Positions 1 through 9,569 of a DNA stretch of 64,000 nt are shown in pieces. The number at the start of each line of letters is the position of its first letter. Position 1 is the first letter of the stretch. The position numbers and the translations under genes were made by a program. This stretch comes from Bradyrhizobium sp. C9 (GTDB taxonomy: Bacteria > Pseudomonadota > Alphaproteobacteria > Rhizobiales > Xanthobacteraceae), in assembly GCF_002532045.1 (NCBI RefSeq), contig NZ_NWTG01000017.1:62001-126000 (forward strand), read 5' to 3'. The notes under the pieces are model-generated. The model was not told the DNA's origin, made no database searches, and was given only the letters and a program-made list of their open reading frames with translations.

Positions 1-46
1 ATTCACATTCGAAGATTTCGCTCAGGATCTTTGGCCGGCAGCCACT
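1..46 (+). pseudogene. hipA fragment
   Basis: This stretch closely matches an internal part of the intact hipA gene of this window (12318-12362), the segment encoding IHIEDFAQIFGRQP. Two single-base insertions break the frame. It is a decayed second hipA copy that continues beyond the left edge of the window. Confidence 0.6.
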
Positions 47-57
47 CGCGGCGACAA

Positions 58-252
58 TTAGGACCCTGAGCTTAGGTCAGGTGTTTCCGCATGACTGACG
101 CGGAAGCCGAGACGGCCTTCGCTATCCGTGGGCCGATATCGGGCGGCGAAGGTAAGGTTGCTGAGGTGGGCGGCGGCGGCTGAAATACTCCTCAGCCTGA
201 TTGTGCAAGCGCTGTCGAGGCTGTACGCCTCCTGATGATTGATCCGGCGCAT
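58..252 (-). mobile_element. IS1595 (ISXO2-like) transposase remnant, C-terminal part
   Basis: The reading begins MRRINHQEAYSLDSACT, which matches the conserved MKRINHQEAYS..ACTN region of ISXO2-like IS1595 transposases as I know the family. After one frameshift the expected NQAEEYFSR follows. The rest is degenerate. The preceding part of the same transposase lies at 330-520 on the opposite strand, so the element is both decayed and rearranged. Confidence 0.6.
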
Positions 253-329
253 GTCGGAGCGTTCATGCAGGCCATCCCAATAGGTGGCTCGCTATTTCGG
301 CGACGTGAAGCCCGCCAACCTCAAGAGGA

Positions 330-520
330 TCGCGTTGACCGCCGCTTTAACCGTAACCAGAACGGCAAGGGCGAGGTCGCCATCCGCGAGCGCGGCGGCA
401 ATTCGGTCCCGTCCGTGTTCGGTTCCGAGAGGCGGGCCGCCGCTTTCATCAAGGCCGGGATCGCCAAAAGCACGGTCGTCAACGCCGACGAAGGGCGCCG
501 GGCTGAGATCAATAGGCGTC
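330..520 (+). mobile_element. IS1595 (ISXO2-like) transposase remnant, middle part
   Basis: This encodes RERGGNSVPSVF, then AAAFIKAGIAKSTVVNADE, the segment around a DDE-type acidic residue in ISXO2-like transposases. In an intact element it would run straight into the INHQEAYS segment, which here sits at 58-252 on the other strand. No terminal repeats could be identified. Confidence 0.5.
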
Positions 521-754
521 GCGATGGTCCTCGATAAAGCAGAAGCTCACGTCCGGCTTCCGGCAAAAATCGCAATCAACCTCTTATGTCTCGCTCCATG
601 CGCGGCCGTTCGTTCTCCTGGCGCAGCAGAGCGCCATTTCTGCCGTCACTTTCGGAATGAAAGCAGGTGGTCGGGGGATGTTGGTCGTGGAGACGATTGC
701 GTCGAGAGGGACTGCCTGCGCAGCCGGGATGCCTGCCGAGGGCAGTCGCAGACC

Positions 755-1768
755 TCATCGTGACTGCGTGACCAGCTCGAGCTGGAGCGCGGCCAGAACG
801 CTGATGTCGTGGCGGTGTTCGACGGCCTCGCCCGCAGCCTGCGCGGCCTGTACCAAGGTTGTCTCTTTGCGTTCGGTCATCAGTTTGTCGGCTTCGATTT
901 GGGCCAGCTGCTTTTCACGCTCATCCGCGGGGAGCGCGGCGGCATCGTCGCTGTTCGTCTCGATCAGTTCGTTCACCTTTTCGGTCAGAGTGTCACGAAG
1001 GGCCCAACAAAGCAGCCCAATCACATCGGGAACCTGCCCAGATGCGGTGCCCACAACCCGCGTGTTCGCATCCGGGACGACAGCAATCAGATTGTGTTCT
1101 TGGAGGGTGTAAGGCCATGCGATCTCGCTCGCGTTGTCATCAATCATGGCCGATATAGATGGCGCCCCACGATCCGCCAGTCGTGCGATCAGCGCCGCGG
1201 CGTCTCGCTTCTTCGCCTCACTGGGAAATGGCGCACTGCGGATCTGGTGGGCGTGGGCTTCGAGCTCGCGGATGCGCAGGCGCAGACGCTCGAGCGCGTC
1301 AATGATCCGCTCGCCTCGCTCTAGAATATCCGACAGCGCGATTGGAGAGACGGAGGCAAGGCGCGCGGGCGACGGCAGGCCACCGGGAGACAGAAAGGCC
1401 CGGCAGCGGGATGCCAGGACCCCGCAGTTCCGCATGCGGGCAGCAGCGGTCGCCTCTCGAGCGATGAGGCGGCGCAACTTTTCGGTCAGCTCGCTGGCTT
1501 GCTTGTCGAGGTCACGGACTTGCTTGTCCTCCTTGTCCGCGCCGGGACGATGGGCGCTGCGAGTCAATATCAGCTGTTGGCGGTGGCTCTCGACGCGATG
1601 AAGCTCGGCACGAGTTGCGCGCATCTGCTCCTCAACCGGCAACCACGTTGAACGCGCATCCGCTGCACGATCCACGATCGCCTCAAAACGATGCCGAGCG
1701 CCCTCATCGGGCAGCAGGTCGGCGGCATCATTATGCAAGAAACTCTGGAAACCTACGTGATCATTCAC
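755..1768 (-). CDS. Hypothetical coiled-coil protein
   Basis: This is a 337-residue soluble protein that I do not recognise. There is no signal peptide or membrane segment. Residues about 35-110 and 155-190 are rich in E, R, K, Q and L with heptad-like spacing (for example DLDKQASELTEKLRRLIARE), which suggests coiled coils. The C-terminal third is again charged and helical. The start used is GTG at 1768, preceded by GAGAGA; no in-frame ATG lies close by. The long clean frame in a region otherwise full of broken genes suggests it is still coding. It stands alone, with mobile-element debris downstream. A phage or integrative-element structural role is possible but not shown. Confidence 0.6.
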   Translation of the reverse strand: MNDHVGFQSFLHNDAADLLPDEGARHRFEAIVDRAADARSTWLPVEEQMRATRAELHRVESHRQQLILTRSAHRPGADKEDKQVRDLDKQASELTEKLRRLIAREATAAARMRNCGVLASRCRAFLSPGGLPSPARLASVSPIALSDILERGERIIDALERLRLRIRELEAHAHQIRSAPFPSEAKKRDAAALIARLADRGAPSISAMIDDNASEIAWPYTLQEHNLIAVVPDANTRVVGTASGQVPDVIGLLCWALRDTLTEKVNELIETNSDDAAALPADEREKQLAQIEADKLMTERKETTLVQAAQAAGEAVEHRHDISVLAALQLELVTQSR

Positions 1769-3087
1769 TTATCGTCTCTCGCCGTTCCTTATCAGATGTC
1801 CCATTTTCGGGGCAATGACTCGCCGTGCATATTTCTATCCCACTTTCCTCCTCCCGATTGTCATCGCTGTGACGTCGATTTACAGATCGAACCAACGTCA
1901 AGGAATTTGCGCTCGTTGAACACGATGACGTAATTGCGGTCGGCTCTCGGGAGGAGGGTGCTCTCGCTATTGTCAAGCTCTGTCAATCAAACGACGCCAA
2001 TTGACCGCCGCCGCCGACGAAACGTGCTGCTGCCCGGCTTGGCAAGAAACACCTTGCGCTGGGGCCTGAAGCGAGTTGATCTCCGATGGATGTACAATCG
2101 GCTTGATCTCGGCGAGGGCCCGATCTGGCGGCGGGCTCGGCAACGATGGGGCCATGTTGCTATGGTCTAGGTGGAGGAGGCAGCCCCGGTTAGGAATCGG
2201 TTGGTCGTCACCTCCCGATGGCATCATTCCACACCAGTCGTTCAGCAAGCTCTTTGACCGACGAGGATAAGCGCAGCCTCGGGCTTGGCTGTCCTGCGGA
2301 GGTAACGGGATTAAGTCCAGGGGCAGGTTCATCGCGAATCCTCACCGATGTTTGAACAATGCAAGGCAAGCCAGCCACGGCTCGGTGACCAAGTTCTGGC
2401 CGCTGCTCAATGTGATGCATAGCAATGACAGCCTGCGCCTAGGGCGGAGGTGGTCGGCTTCACCAGCGGGCACCATAAACCTTCGTATCGTTCCATGCCC
2501 CCTTTAGATGCCCGGCGTTTCCCTACGTTCAATTGAGCCGCCGATACGATGGTCTTATTTTCAGGATGCGCGGTAGCGCCCCGCTATCGCTGCCCTCCTT
2601 GGGCGTTCCTCCCTAGACTTGGGTCGCTTGCGGCAACGTGGGCGGCCCTTCTTTTGTAAGCGGTAAGAAGACGCCATCAGGCGGTTGGTTCCACCGCATG
2701 AGCGCGTCCCGCTGCTCTGCGAGTCATAAGCGATACGCTGAAGCGTTGCAGCTAACCAAGCGAAGGATCGACATTCTTCATCTTCATTGTCCGCAGCAGT
2801 GTTGTGGGCTCGCCCTGGCTCGTCGCCGCCGAAGTCTATGTCGGATTTTTTTGGCTACGGCATTGAAGCCTGGCCCCAATGTCGTGCCGCTGGTGCTGCT
2901 CTTGGTGCGGCTGTTGGGGCAGAAGCCAGTTGACCGATGTGGCAACTGTGCCAGAGCTTGTCCGTTCTGGCATCTCTGGTGGATGTGTCACTGGAGTCGG
3001 ACCTTTCAAAAGTAAGCGGCAAGCTGAGCCCGTCAGTCGGCGCGGCTCAATGGCATGACTGCAGGCCAGCTCACAGCTCGTGGGCAT
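1769..3087. other. Non-coding or degenerate stretch
   Basis: I see no convincing gene. The overlapping short frames look like chance frames. Position 2475-2528 holds a roughly 50-base element resembling 46967-47020, just before the nodY-like gene (shared ATAAACCTTCGTAT then TTCCAT). The segment 2780-3050 has a fragmentary coding look but could not be assigned. Confidence 0.4.
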
Positions 3088-3888
3088 TCACTTCGAGGTC
3101 ACCGCCCAGTTGTTGAAATTGAAGTTCATTCCTCCTGGTGAAGAAGTAATCTCGACACCGTATTGGACACTACCAACCTTTATGTCGCCAAAGTAGCCCT
3201 TCGACTTGATCCACTCTAGGACGCTTTTGATGTCCACCGTGCCGTTGTTGGTCTTCGAGGTGCGGAGCAATGAGATGACCTTGTGACCGTTGAAGCCTTC
3301 AAACACGTTCCAGGTCGCTCCACCTATGTTGACATTGCTGTAGACCGGGATCGCGGCCCCCGAAGGGGCGTAATGATACGAGATTGGCTTAACGTTGCCG
3401 CCACCGTCGGGATTTCCGGTGTAGTTTGTCCAGAGCATGATTTCGTGCTCGTTTGAGGTGTCCCAAATATCGTAGGCGGTGTCCCAAGCGCCGCCGGCAG
3501 GCACTTGCTGGTTGAAGCTCGAGGTCAAACTCTTGATAGAGCTGAGCGGCTTTCCGACGTTGAAAGTCTCGTGCGGATAGCTCTTGATGCCAGGAGTGTT
3601 AGGCTGGTTCGACCACACGTCCCACTGATTGGCGGCGCTCACTGAAATCGTTTGAGGCCCAGCGCCCGCCCCCCATACGTCGTTGTTCCAAGAGTGGATA
3701 CCGAGTGAAAAGCTTCCGTATGGAGCGCTCGACCTCCAAATCGGAGCTTTCGCCGACCCTGGCGCGGCAACTGATGATGGCCTGGCTTCATTCATGACCT
3801 GCGTAAATCGGTCCTGATCCGCCTGTATTTGGATCTTTCCCGTTGGGGACCCTGGCGAACCTGCACCACTTATCCGATTGATCTCCAA
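3088..3888 (-). CDS. gunA2: GH12 endoglucanase, probable type III-secreted
   Basis: This is a glycoside hydrolase family 12 enzyme (endo-beta-1,4-glucanase or xyloglucanase), 266 residues from the start chosen. Two family signatures are visible: EIMLWTNY, with the nucleophile Glu in the middle of the protein, and QYGVEI near the C terminus, with the acid/base Glu. There is no Sec signal; the N terminus is Ser/Gly/Pro-rich, as in type III substrates. The start is taken as TTG at 3888 because AGGAG lies six bases upstream; the frame stays open to a TTG at 3915, and no ATG is available. A tts box stands about 130 bp upstream in the same orientation. A GH12 cellulase with a tts box is known from B. 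japonicum as GunA2. It probably loosens plant wall glucans during infection. Confidence 0.85.
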   Translation of the reverse strand: MEINRISGAGSPGSPTGKIQIQADQDRFTQVMNEARPSSVAAPGSAKAPIWRSSAPYGSFSLGIHSWNNDVWGAGAGPQTISVSAANQWDVWSNQPNTPGIKSYPHETFNVGKPLSSIKSLTSSFNQQVPAGGAWDTAYDIWDTSNEHEIMLWTNYTGNPDGGGNVKPISYHYAPSGAAIPVYSNVNIGGATWNVFEGFNGHKVISLLRTSKTNNGTVDIKSVLEWIKSKGYFGDIKVGSVQYGVEITSSPGGMNFNFNNWAVTSK

Positions 3889-4014
3889 AGCGTCTCCTAT
3901 CTGTTTTGAGAACAAAGTCTGCTGCAGGCCCGCCGAGCACGTACCCCCAAGGGTTCGTGGCCGGTTCAGTCGCAGGCGGCGTCGGTAGCTAGAGACTGGG
4001 CTCGAATGCTAGGA

Positions 4015-4041
4015 CGGTTGGCTTTCGAGAAGCTGACGAGC
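4015..4041 (-). promoter_or_regulatory. tts box (TtsI-binding promoter) for the GH12 gene
   Basis: Read on the minus strand, the core is GTCAGCTTCTCGAAAGC followed by CAACC, an almost perfect match to the rhizobial tts box (GTCAGCTTNTCGAAAGCTAA). It points towards the GH12 gene. TtsI, itself activated through NodD and flavonoids, binds such boxes. Confidence 0.85.
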
Positions 4042-5243
4042 TCGAGACGAAAAAGTGAACTCCGCCCCGGTTTTCCGTCTCGGATGAGAACGCTCCATTT
4101 GGATGGCCAGCCTCGTTCGAACATACTCGGAGCGAACGTCCGACAAGGAGTGGGAGCACGCATTTCATGTGCCGAAGCCTGCAAATTTGGTGGCTGCTTC
4201 CAATTTCAATAACCGGCGACACCCTTATCGTTCATCGGTCTTCATTCGGCTGAAAAGGACCAATCGAGGTGGGGTAGCTACCGGCGCAGATGTAGCGGTC
4301 AGCCGAAGGTGGAAAGAGCGCGATGCAGAAGCAACGTTCGAATCGGAATGCGATGAGAAGTCGTCGGGCCGCACGGGAAAGTCTTGAGTTAGCTGCTCCT
4401 TTTCGGCAATCAGCCGAACTCGTTCGGAGAAAAGAGCGAAGAACGGCTAACCCTCGGCATGCCTCCCAGAAGCGCAATCTATCCGCTCCACTCTCGTAGC
4501 CGAGCTGGCTAATCATGATTGGCTCGCCGCCGACGATCAGGCTGAGATAGCCGCTTCGCCGAACGAAATGAACCCGCGGGGGGGCAAACAGATTGAACAT
4601 ATCGTCTATAGAAGCGAGTGTTCGGCCGTGAACCTACGATACGTGACGCCGCAATTGTGGTGGGGCCAGATCACACATAAAAGCAGAAGCCCTCGCTCCG
4701 TTCACGCGCTCGATGATCTGGCTAAAATCTGGTGCCTCGAACAGGTTATCGGTGTCGCTCCGACGAAGGCCGCCATGCAGGCTGTAATGGAGAGTGAAGA
4801 CATAGGCGTATGCCGTGCACGCGCTTTCGTTGAAGTGCTTTGCATTGCCACCGCCACCCTCGTCCGCTACCAATGCGTTCGTGATCACATTTACAGTGAG
4901 GGTGCAGAGCGCAGTCCAGATCAAGCCCGCTGGCGTGCCGCTCCCGCGGTTCCGCCATGGCGCAAGCTGCGGTCAGTTTGCACGATTCGCCCTTCGCGTT
5001 CCCGACACCACGAAATTCCGCACGGCCTGAAGGGGATGGCGATCAAGTACAACAACGAAAGAGATCCAGCCCTGCGCAGCGGCTTTGCTGAGCGGCAGAC
5101 CTGACGCCCGCCGCGAGCGCCAACTTGGGTCAGCCGTTCGCATGGCGACGAGATGTCGCTTGGTTCCAGCACCTCTGCATTGATCCGGTGCAGGAACGCC
5201 ATCGGCGGCCTCGGTGTCTACCAGGCTACATGCTAATTTGCGG
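4042..5243. other. No gene recognised
   Basis: Short frames overlap on both strands without family resemblance. The minus-strand frame 4634-4924 (96 residues, beginning MIWTALCTLTV) has the most protein-like composition, but no start signal or homology could be recognised. The segment is probably an eroded spacer. Confidence 0.35.
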
Positions 5244-5275
5244 AAACATGGCGATCTGCCCGGATCGCCATGTTT
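5244..5275. terminator. Perfect 13-bp hairpin downstream of the RTX gene
   Basis: AAACATGGCGATC and GATCGCCATGTTT are exact inverted repeats around a six-base loop. On the minus strand the stem ends in TTT. It lies about 130 bases past the stop of the RTX-repeat gene and may end its transcript. It could equally be a remnant of an inverted repeat. Confidence 0.45.
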
Positions 5276-5402
5276 CTGCTCATTGGGAAAATGTTTGACC
5301 GTCGGCCGAGGGCGATGGCCGTTGCCCGCCGGCAGGATGGCGTGCCAACGCGGATCGCCGTGCCCCTGCGTCATGTTCGGCCGACAAGGACAACCGCGAG
5401 GA

Positions 5403-5891
5403 TCAGGTGGGCTGATCGGTGATATGCATGATTGAGAAATAATTGTCCGGGTGATGCAGAACATCGTCGGCATTCACATGTGAGAGCGTGATCGAATTGC
5501 CCTCTCCGAGATCAACGACCGTGGTATCAGGGCCAGCCGCCTTGATGTGACTGGCAAGATCGGCAAGCGTATGAATGCCGGTGTGATTGATCCCGTCCTC
5601 AATATTCAGTTTATCTCCCGCCGTGAAGTCCATCACGAAATCCTTGCCGTTCCCACTCGTGAACATGAAGTTGTCGTTGCCCTGATTGCCGAACAGAACA
5701 TCGTTGCCCTGACCGCCGTACAGAAAATCGTCGCCTGCACCACCATGGATTGTGTCGGCTCCCTGATTGCCTTCCAGCTCATCATCGCCCCCACCGCCGG
5801 AGATCAAATCGTTCCCGCCTAGACCCTGAATAAAGTCGCTATCAGCAGTCCCAACGATGTGATCGTTGGTGTTCGTACCGCGGAATGCCAT
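5403..5891 (-). CDS. Calcium-binding RTX-repeat protein
   Basis: This protein has 162 residues. Residues about 25-80 contain five or six RTX nonapeptides of the GGxGxDxUx type, such as GGGGDDELEG, GGAGDDFLYG and GGQGNDVLFG, which bind calcium and fold into a beta roll. A tail DFTAGDKLNI, typical of the end of RTX domains, follows. Proteins of this type usually leave the cell by a type I exporter; none lies nearby. The ATG at 5891 is chosen because GAAGGAA sits just upstream; the frame is open 24 codons further up but without a ribosome site. It stands alone. The small size means it is mostly repeat, with no catalytic domain seen, so its role is unknown. It could be a surface or matrix protein. 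Confidence 0.8.
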   Translation of the reverse strand: MAFRGTNTNDHIVGTADSDFIQGLGGNDLISGGGGDDELEGNQGADTIHGGAGDDFLYGGQGNDVLFGNQGNDNFMFTSGNGKDFVMDFTAGDKLNIEDGINHTGIHTLADLASHIKAAGPDTTVVDLGEGNSITLSHVNADDVLHHPDNYFSIMHITDQPT

Positions 5892-6049
5892 GTCATATTC
5901 CTTCGTCGTGTTTGCCAGGGGAGCCGTCGCGGAATGATCAGGCTCGCGCTGATGGACATACACGTCGGATCTGACGGAAACCTGACTTGGCTATGCCGTT
6001 GCAACACGTCATGCAATGGCGAGCTATTGTGCAAGTGGTTTCGATAGCC

Positions 6050-7224
6050 TAGCGGCTCACACTTCTAATGCCGCATGATCAAATTTGTACGCGAAGTAGC
6101 GAGGTCGGTCCAGGCAGGTGTACAGGACAATACCGGTCGTATCTGGGTACGCGGCGAAGGCTTGATCACGTAGACCGGCACTATTGGCAAACAGGCAAGT
6201 TCGTGCTTGGGCGCTGTTCTCTCCACGTGGCAGACTGGACTTTTGCGAGGATGGCTTCTGTTGGCGGTCCAGCGTACCAATGCATTCTAGCGGCGGCACC
6301 GGAAGTGCTGCAATTCCAGACCATCAAAGATCGAGAAGTTCTGGTGCTTTGATTGTTTGTTTTTGTAATGCCGTTCGCCATGCGGCGCACGCTTCCATGA
6401 GTCGCACCTGGCAGTGAGGGGGCGCGTCAGCTTCTCGACAGCTAAATCGGCTAGACTGGAAACGTAGAAGTATTTTGTCCCTGCAAAGCGACGTCAAACT
6501 GACGGATTGGGATGGTCCGACCTGAAGACAAAACCGTTGGATGGTCCGAACGTCTCGCGGACGCACTACGCTACGGATCGCTAGCGAACCGAATCCCATA
6601 CAGGAAGCCGGCGGAAGGATGAGTGGGGAGGATCCGGAAGGAACATTTGTCCTGCCGATCTCGAAAGAGATGATGTCGGCCCGGCCCTTGGCGCGCGGGG
6701 GGCGCGTCTGCACGGTGTAATAGTCGGCCTGGCCCGAGCTCGTGGTGAACGACTTCTCGGCGTTGACGCGATAGTACGTCGCCGTCGCGTGCGGCTTTGG
6801 GCACATTGTACCACCAGTGCCCGCCGGTGGCGCATTCGCTGGTGGAGTAAAGTCCCGAGGAGGCCGCCACTGCTCTCGGCGGATAGCGGTTCGGCGATCC
6901 GGCTCGGCCCCGGCATCACATCTACACCTGTGGGCCATCCAGTTCGAGGCAAGAGACACAGAACACGTACCCTCTTGTTATGGCTCCGATCGGCCGGATG
7001 CACTAGTTCCAGCCCGAAGTTGGTGAGAAAAAGAGTGAATTCGCGACCACACCTAAGGCCGCCAGTACTAGCGAACTCAACAGTGGTTTGGACGCGGCGG
7101 CGGCCTGCTGTATTCGCTCCTGGCGATCGATCAACCTTTTTATCCTTCGCCCACGCACCGAGGCCCGGCGGGGCGATAGGCCTCCGCGACGAGCCAATCG
7201 ATTAATGAGCCGTCGATCATCTCG
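6050..7224. other. Degenerate region with a possible broken gene
   Basis: At about 6580-6870 on the minus strand a protein-like reading jumps between two frames: first SGLYSTSECATGGHWWYNV, then ATYYRVNAEKSF and ADIISFEIGRT. This looks like a frameshifted gene, but I do not recognise the family. The remainder shows nothing. Confidence 0.3.
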
Positions 7225-8035
7225 TTGATGCGCGATGTTGTCGCCGCTGTTCCTTTCTCTGGCGCGCGCTCTGGGAGCGAAGGGGCTAAGGCTTACACGA
7301 GTAACTGTCTCGACTGGATCAAGCGGTTCTCGCTCATCGTCCCGGCGTTTGACGTTCCCGGCCAGGCCATCGTTGACGGCGAAGTAGCGGTCGTCCATGA
7401 GGGGCGGACTAATTTCAGCGAATTGCAGGCCGAGCTCGGCCGGGGCAGCCAGGATCGTTTGCTCGGCTACGCCTTCGACCTCCTGTGGCTGAACGCCTAG
7501 GACTTGCGGACGACGCCGCAGATCGAGCGCAAGGCCATGTTGCAGGGGCTATTCGACACCTGCCAGCTCGAACCGCCGGTTTCTTTTCAGTGAGATGTCG
7601 AGGGTGATGGACAGAAGCTGTTCGAACACGCGGCGAAGCTTAATACGCGGGCATTATCTCGAAGAAGATGGACGCGCCGTACCGCTCCGACCGCAACGAA
7701 GCCTGGCTGAAGGTGAAGACCGCCCGGGGAGTTTCCGGTTATCGGATTTATCAAAGACCCCACGAGCGTCGCCGCGCCGAATCTCGGAAAACAGGAGGGC
7801 AAAGAACTGGTCCACGTGGGCAAAGTCGGGACCGGTTGAAATCGGACAACGTCGAGCAAGATCCGCAAGGCGCTGGACAGTGTAATTAGTCCAAAAAGTA
7901 AATTGAGTAAGCCGCTCAAGAACCCAAAGCCACCTGGGGTGAGCCTGTTGTTACAGGCGGAAATCGAATGCCGCAGAATGACCTCCAAAGTCTTCTTCGC
8001 GCGAGTTCGCTCAAAGGATTATCGCGGTCGTAACC
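7225..8035 (+). pseudogene. ligD: ATP-dependent DNA ligase LigD, broken
   Basis: The reading follows the ligase domain of LigD, the end-joining ligase that works with Ku: VDGEVAVV, then FSELQAEL and LLGYAFDLLWL, an in-frame stop at 7498, EGDGQKLFEHAAKL, APYRSDRNEAWLKVKTARG, FIKDPTSVAA, GKQEGKELVHVGKVGTG, KIRKALDSVISPKSKL and SKPLKNPK. At least two stops and several frameshifts separate these pieces. The nucleotidyl-transfer Lys motif at the start of the ligase domain is absent, so the 5' part is also lost. This is a dead gene of the kind often carried as plasmid or island cargo in rhizobia. Confidence 0.8.
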
Positions 8036-8119
8036 TAGGTTGTGGAAACGATCATTATAACTTCATACGCTCATCGCAAAGGTGAGCCTCAACGCTCCCG
8101 AGAAAATACGGAGCGCGTT

Positions 8120-8323
8120 ATGAAGAAAACCAGAAATAGAGCGAAGCAAACCACATCGCTGCAGGACCGGCTCAATGCGTTTGCCGACGATATCTTCCAC
8201 AAGGCAGCGCGGCTTCCGCCAGGCGTCGAGCGCGACCAGCTGCTGAAGCGTGCGCGCACGGCGGAGATCGCAGCTGACATCGATCAATGGGTATCGTCTT
8301 CGGGTTTGCAGTCGCCAACATAG
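8120..8323 (+). CDS. Small conserved-type hypothetical protein
   Basis: This protein has 67 residues, starting at ATG 8120 with GGAG eight bases upstream. It is basic at the N terminus and then helical (LQDRLNAFADDIFHKAARL, RDQLLKRARTAEIAADIDQW). There is no signal peptide or membrane segment. The layout LPPGVERDQLLKRAR resembles small rhizobial proteins of unknown function that I have seen in symbiosis regions, but I cannot name a family. A strong hairpin terminator follows 30 bases after the stop, which supports a real transcript. Confidence 0.6.
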   Translation: MKKTRNRAKQTTSLQDRLNAFADDIFHKAARLPPGVERDQLLKRARTAEIAADIDQWVSSSGLQSPT

Positions 8324-8355
8324 GGCTTGGAGACTTCTCCTCCTCCAAGTTCTGT

Positions 8356-8390
8356 AAGGGCCCTCGTATCCGGCGGGGGCCCTTCGTTTT
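8356..8390 (+). terminator. Rho-independent-type terminator
   Basis: AAGGGCCC pairs with GGGCCCTT across a 13-base loop and is followed by CGTTTT. It lies directly after the 67-residue gene. Confidence 0.7.
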
Positions 8391-8504
8391 GGGAACGATC
8401 TGCAGTGTTTTAGGACCATGGCACACGCCCTTGTAGAAAATGCAGGCGGTTGGGCACTTCGCACTGGCCGGCGTCGACATCTGTCTGCCTCCCATGTGTA
8501 TCAG

Positions 8505-8618
8505 ATGGCAGATCTGAAAATCGACCCGATCGACCGGAGGATCAACAAAAGCGCAGATGTGCTGTTGGACAAGCTCCATGCGAAGCTGAGCGGGGGCCTT
8601 GTCAGCGAACCAGGTTGA
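8505..8618 (+). CDS. Possible 37-residue peptide
   Basis: The ATG at 8505 opens MADLKIDPIDRRINKSADVL and ends at a TGA. The composition is protein-like and amphipathic, and a hairpin terminator follows 55 bases later. There is no clear ribosome site. It may be a real micro-ORF or chance. Confidence 0.25.
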   Translation: MADLKIDPIDRRINKSADVLLDKLHAKLSGGLVSEPG

Positions 8619-8674
8619 GCGTGTCGCATATCGCGCGTGACCTCACGTATATCTCGAAGGCGTACGTCAATGAT

Positions 8675-8699
8675 GAAGGCCCTGCGTAGGGGGGCCTTC
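8675..8699. terminator. Hairpin terminator
   Basis: GAAGGCCC pairs with GGGCCTTC over a nine-base loop. It lies between the small peptide frame and the end of the broken HigA-like gene, so it could serve either strand. The stem resembles the one at 8356-8390. Confidence 0.5.
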
Positions 8700-9010
8700 G
8701 AATTTAGGCGTATACCCGCCAGTCCGTATTGAGCCATCAGGGCGTCAATTGGAATGTTCCACTCCTTGCTAAGGGTGCGGATTATTTCCAGCATTAGAGG
8801 TCGAATTCGGTTCAGTATATTAGACGCGCGATTGCGCCCGGCAGGATTGCCGAGTGCGGCTTGAGATTTGCCCATAGAATCGCAAAATGGAGGAGGTCCA
8901 CCGGATCGCCGTGTGCGGTGGAGAAATGCCCGTCCTCCGATTCCTCAATGAGCGAGGAAAGCACTTTGAAATGATGGCCGTCGGGGCGTGCCAGGAGTGG
9001 GCACTGCCTC
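8700..9010 (-). pseudogene. HigA-type antitoxin/Xre regulator, broken
   Basis: Two frames together give the layout of a HigA-family antitoxin: LSSLIEESEDGHFSTAHGDP, then VDLLHFA, and after a frameshift GKSQAALG and NRASNILNRIRPL, the helix-turn-helix, and then IRTLSKEWNIPIDALMAQYG, the usual ending. The shift near 8880 breaks the protein before its DNA-binding helices. No HigB toxin is seen beside it. Confidence 0.55.
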
Positions 9011-9569
9011 GAAAGAATGGGTTACTCTGCCTGAAGATGCTGGGGTATCTGCGGCATCCTCCGGCAGAGCGAACCGGGAGAAAGCATGCCCCTCGCGCAA
9101 CACGAGGCCTCGGTCGCATGTCCCCCCGAAGTGAAACCGAGATCTGACGGCCCGCTCGTCGCAACGACGCCGATTCAAACGGCGTCGATGACGCCGGCAC
9201 GGAGCCTTCATCCGGGTCTGAACTTGCTGAAAAACGCTTGCGCAATCGATGACCTCTCGGCGGCACCTGATGTTGCCACGGATGGTCCATGAGTGGAAAG
9301 AAACAAGACGGGCCCAAGTCGCAAAGCAAACAAAGCGGACCCAACGAATACGAATCGCGGACTGTTACTGTGGCACGAAGAATGCAGGGCCTCGCAATGC
9401 ACAGGGCGCCCTCACGTGGGCACGGCCACGATCGCAAGTTGAGGCCATGGCTGGCCACTGAAGTTGGTGATCCCTGGGACTTAGGCGGGAGAGGGCGCCT
9501 ATTGGTGTAGATCCCGGCGGCCTGTATCACGCCGCCGAAGAGCCAATAGCGGGGCGCGCTAGGAGGGAC
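9011..9569. other. No gene recognised
   Basis: Short frames exist on both strands. A plus-strand frame from 9289 (MSGKKQDGPKSQSKQSG) is hydrophilic but has no ribosome site or recognisable family. No confident feature can be named. Confidence 0.3.
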
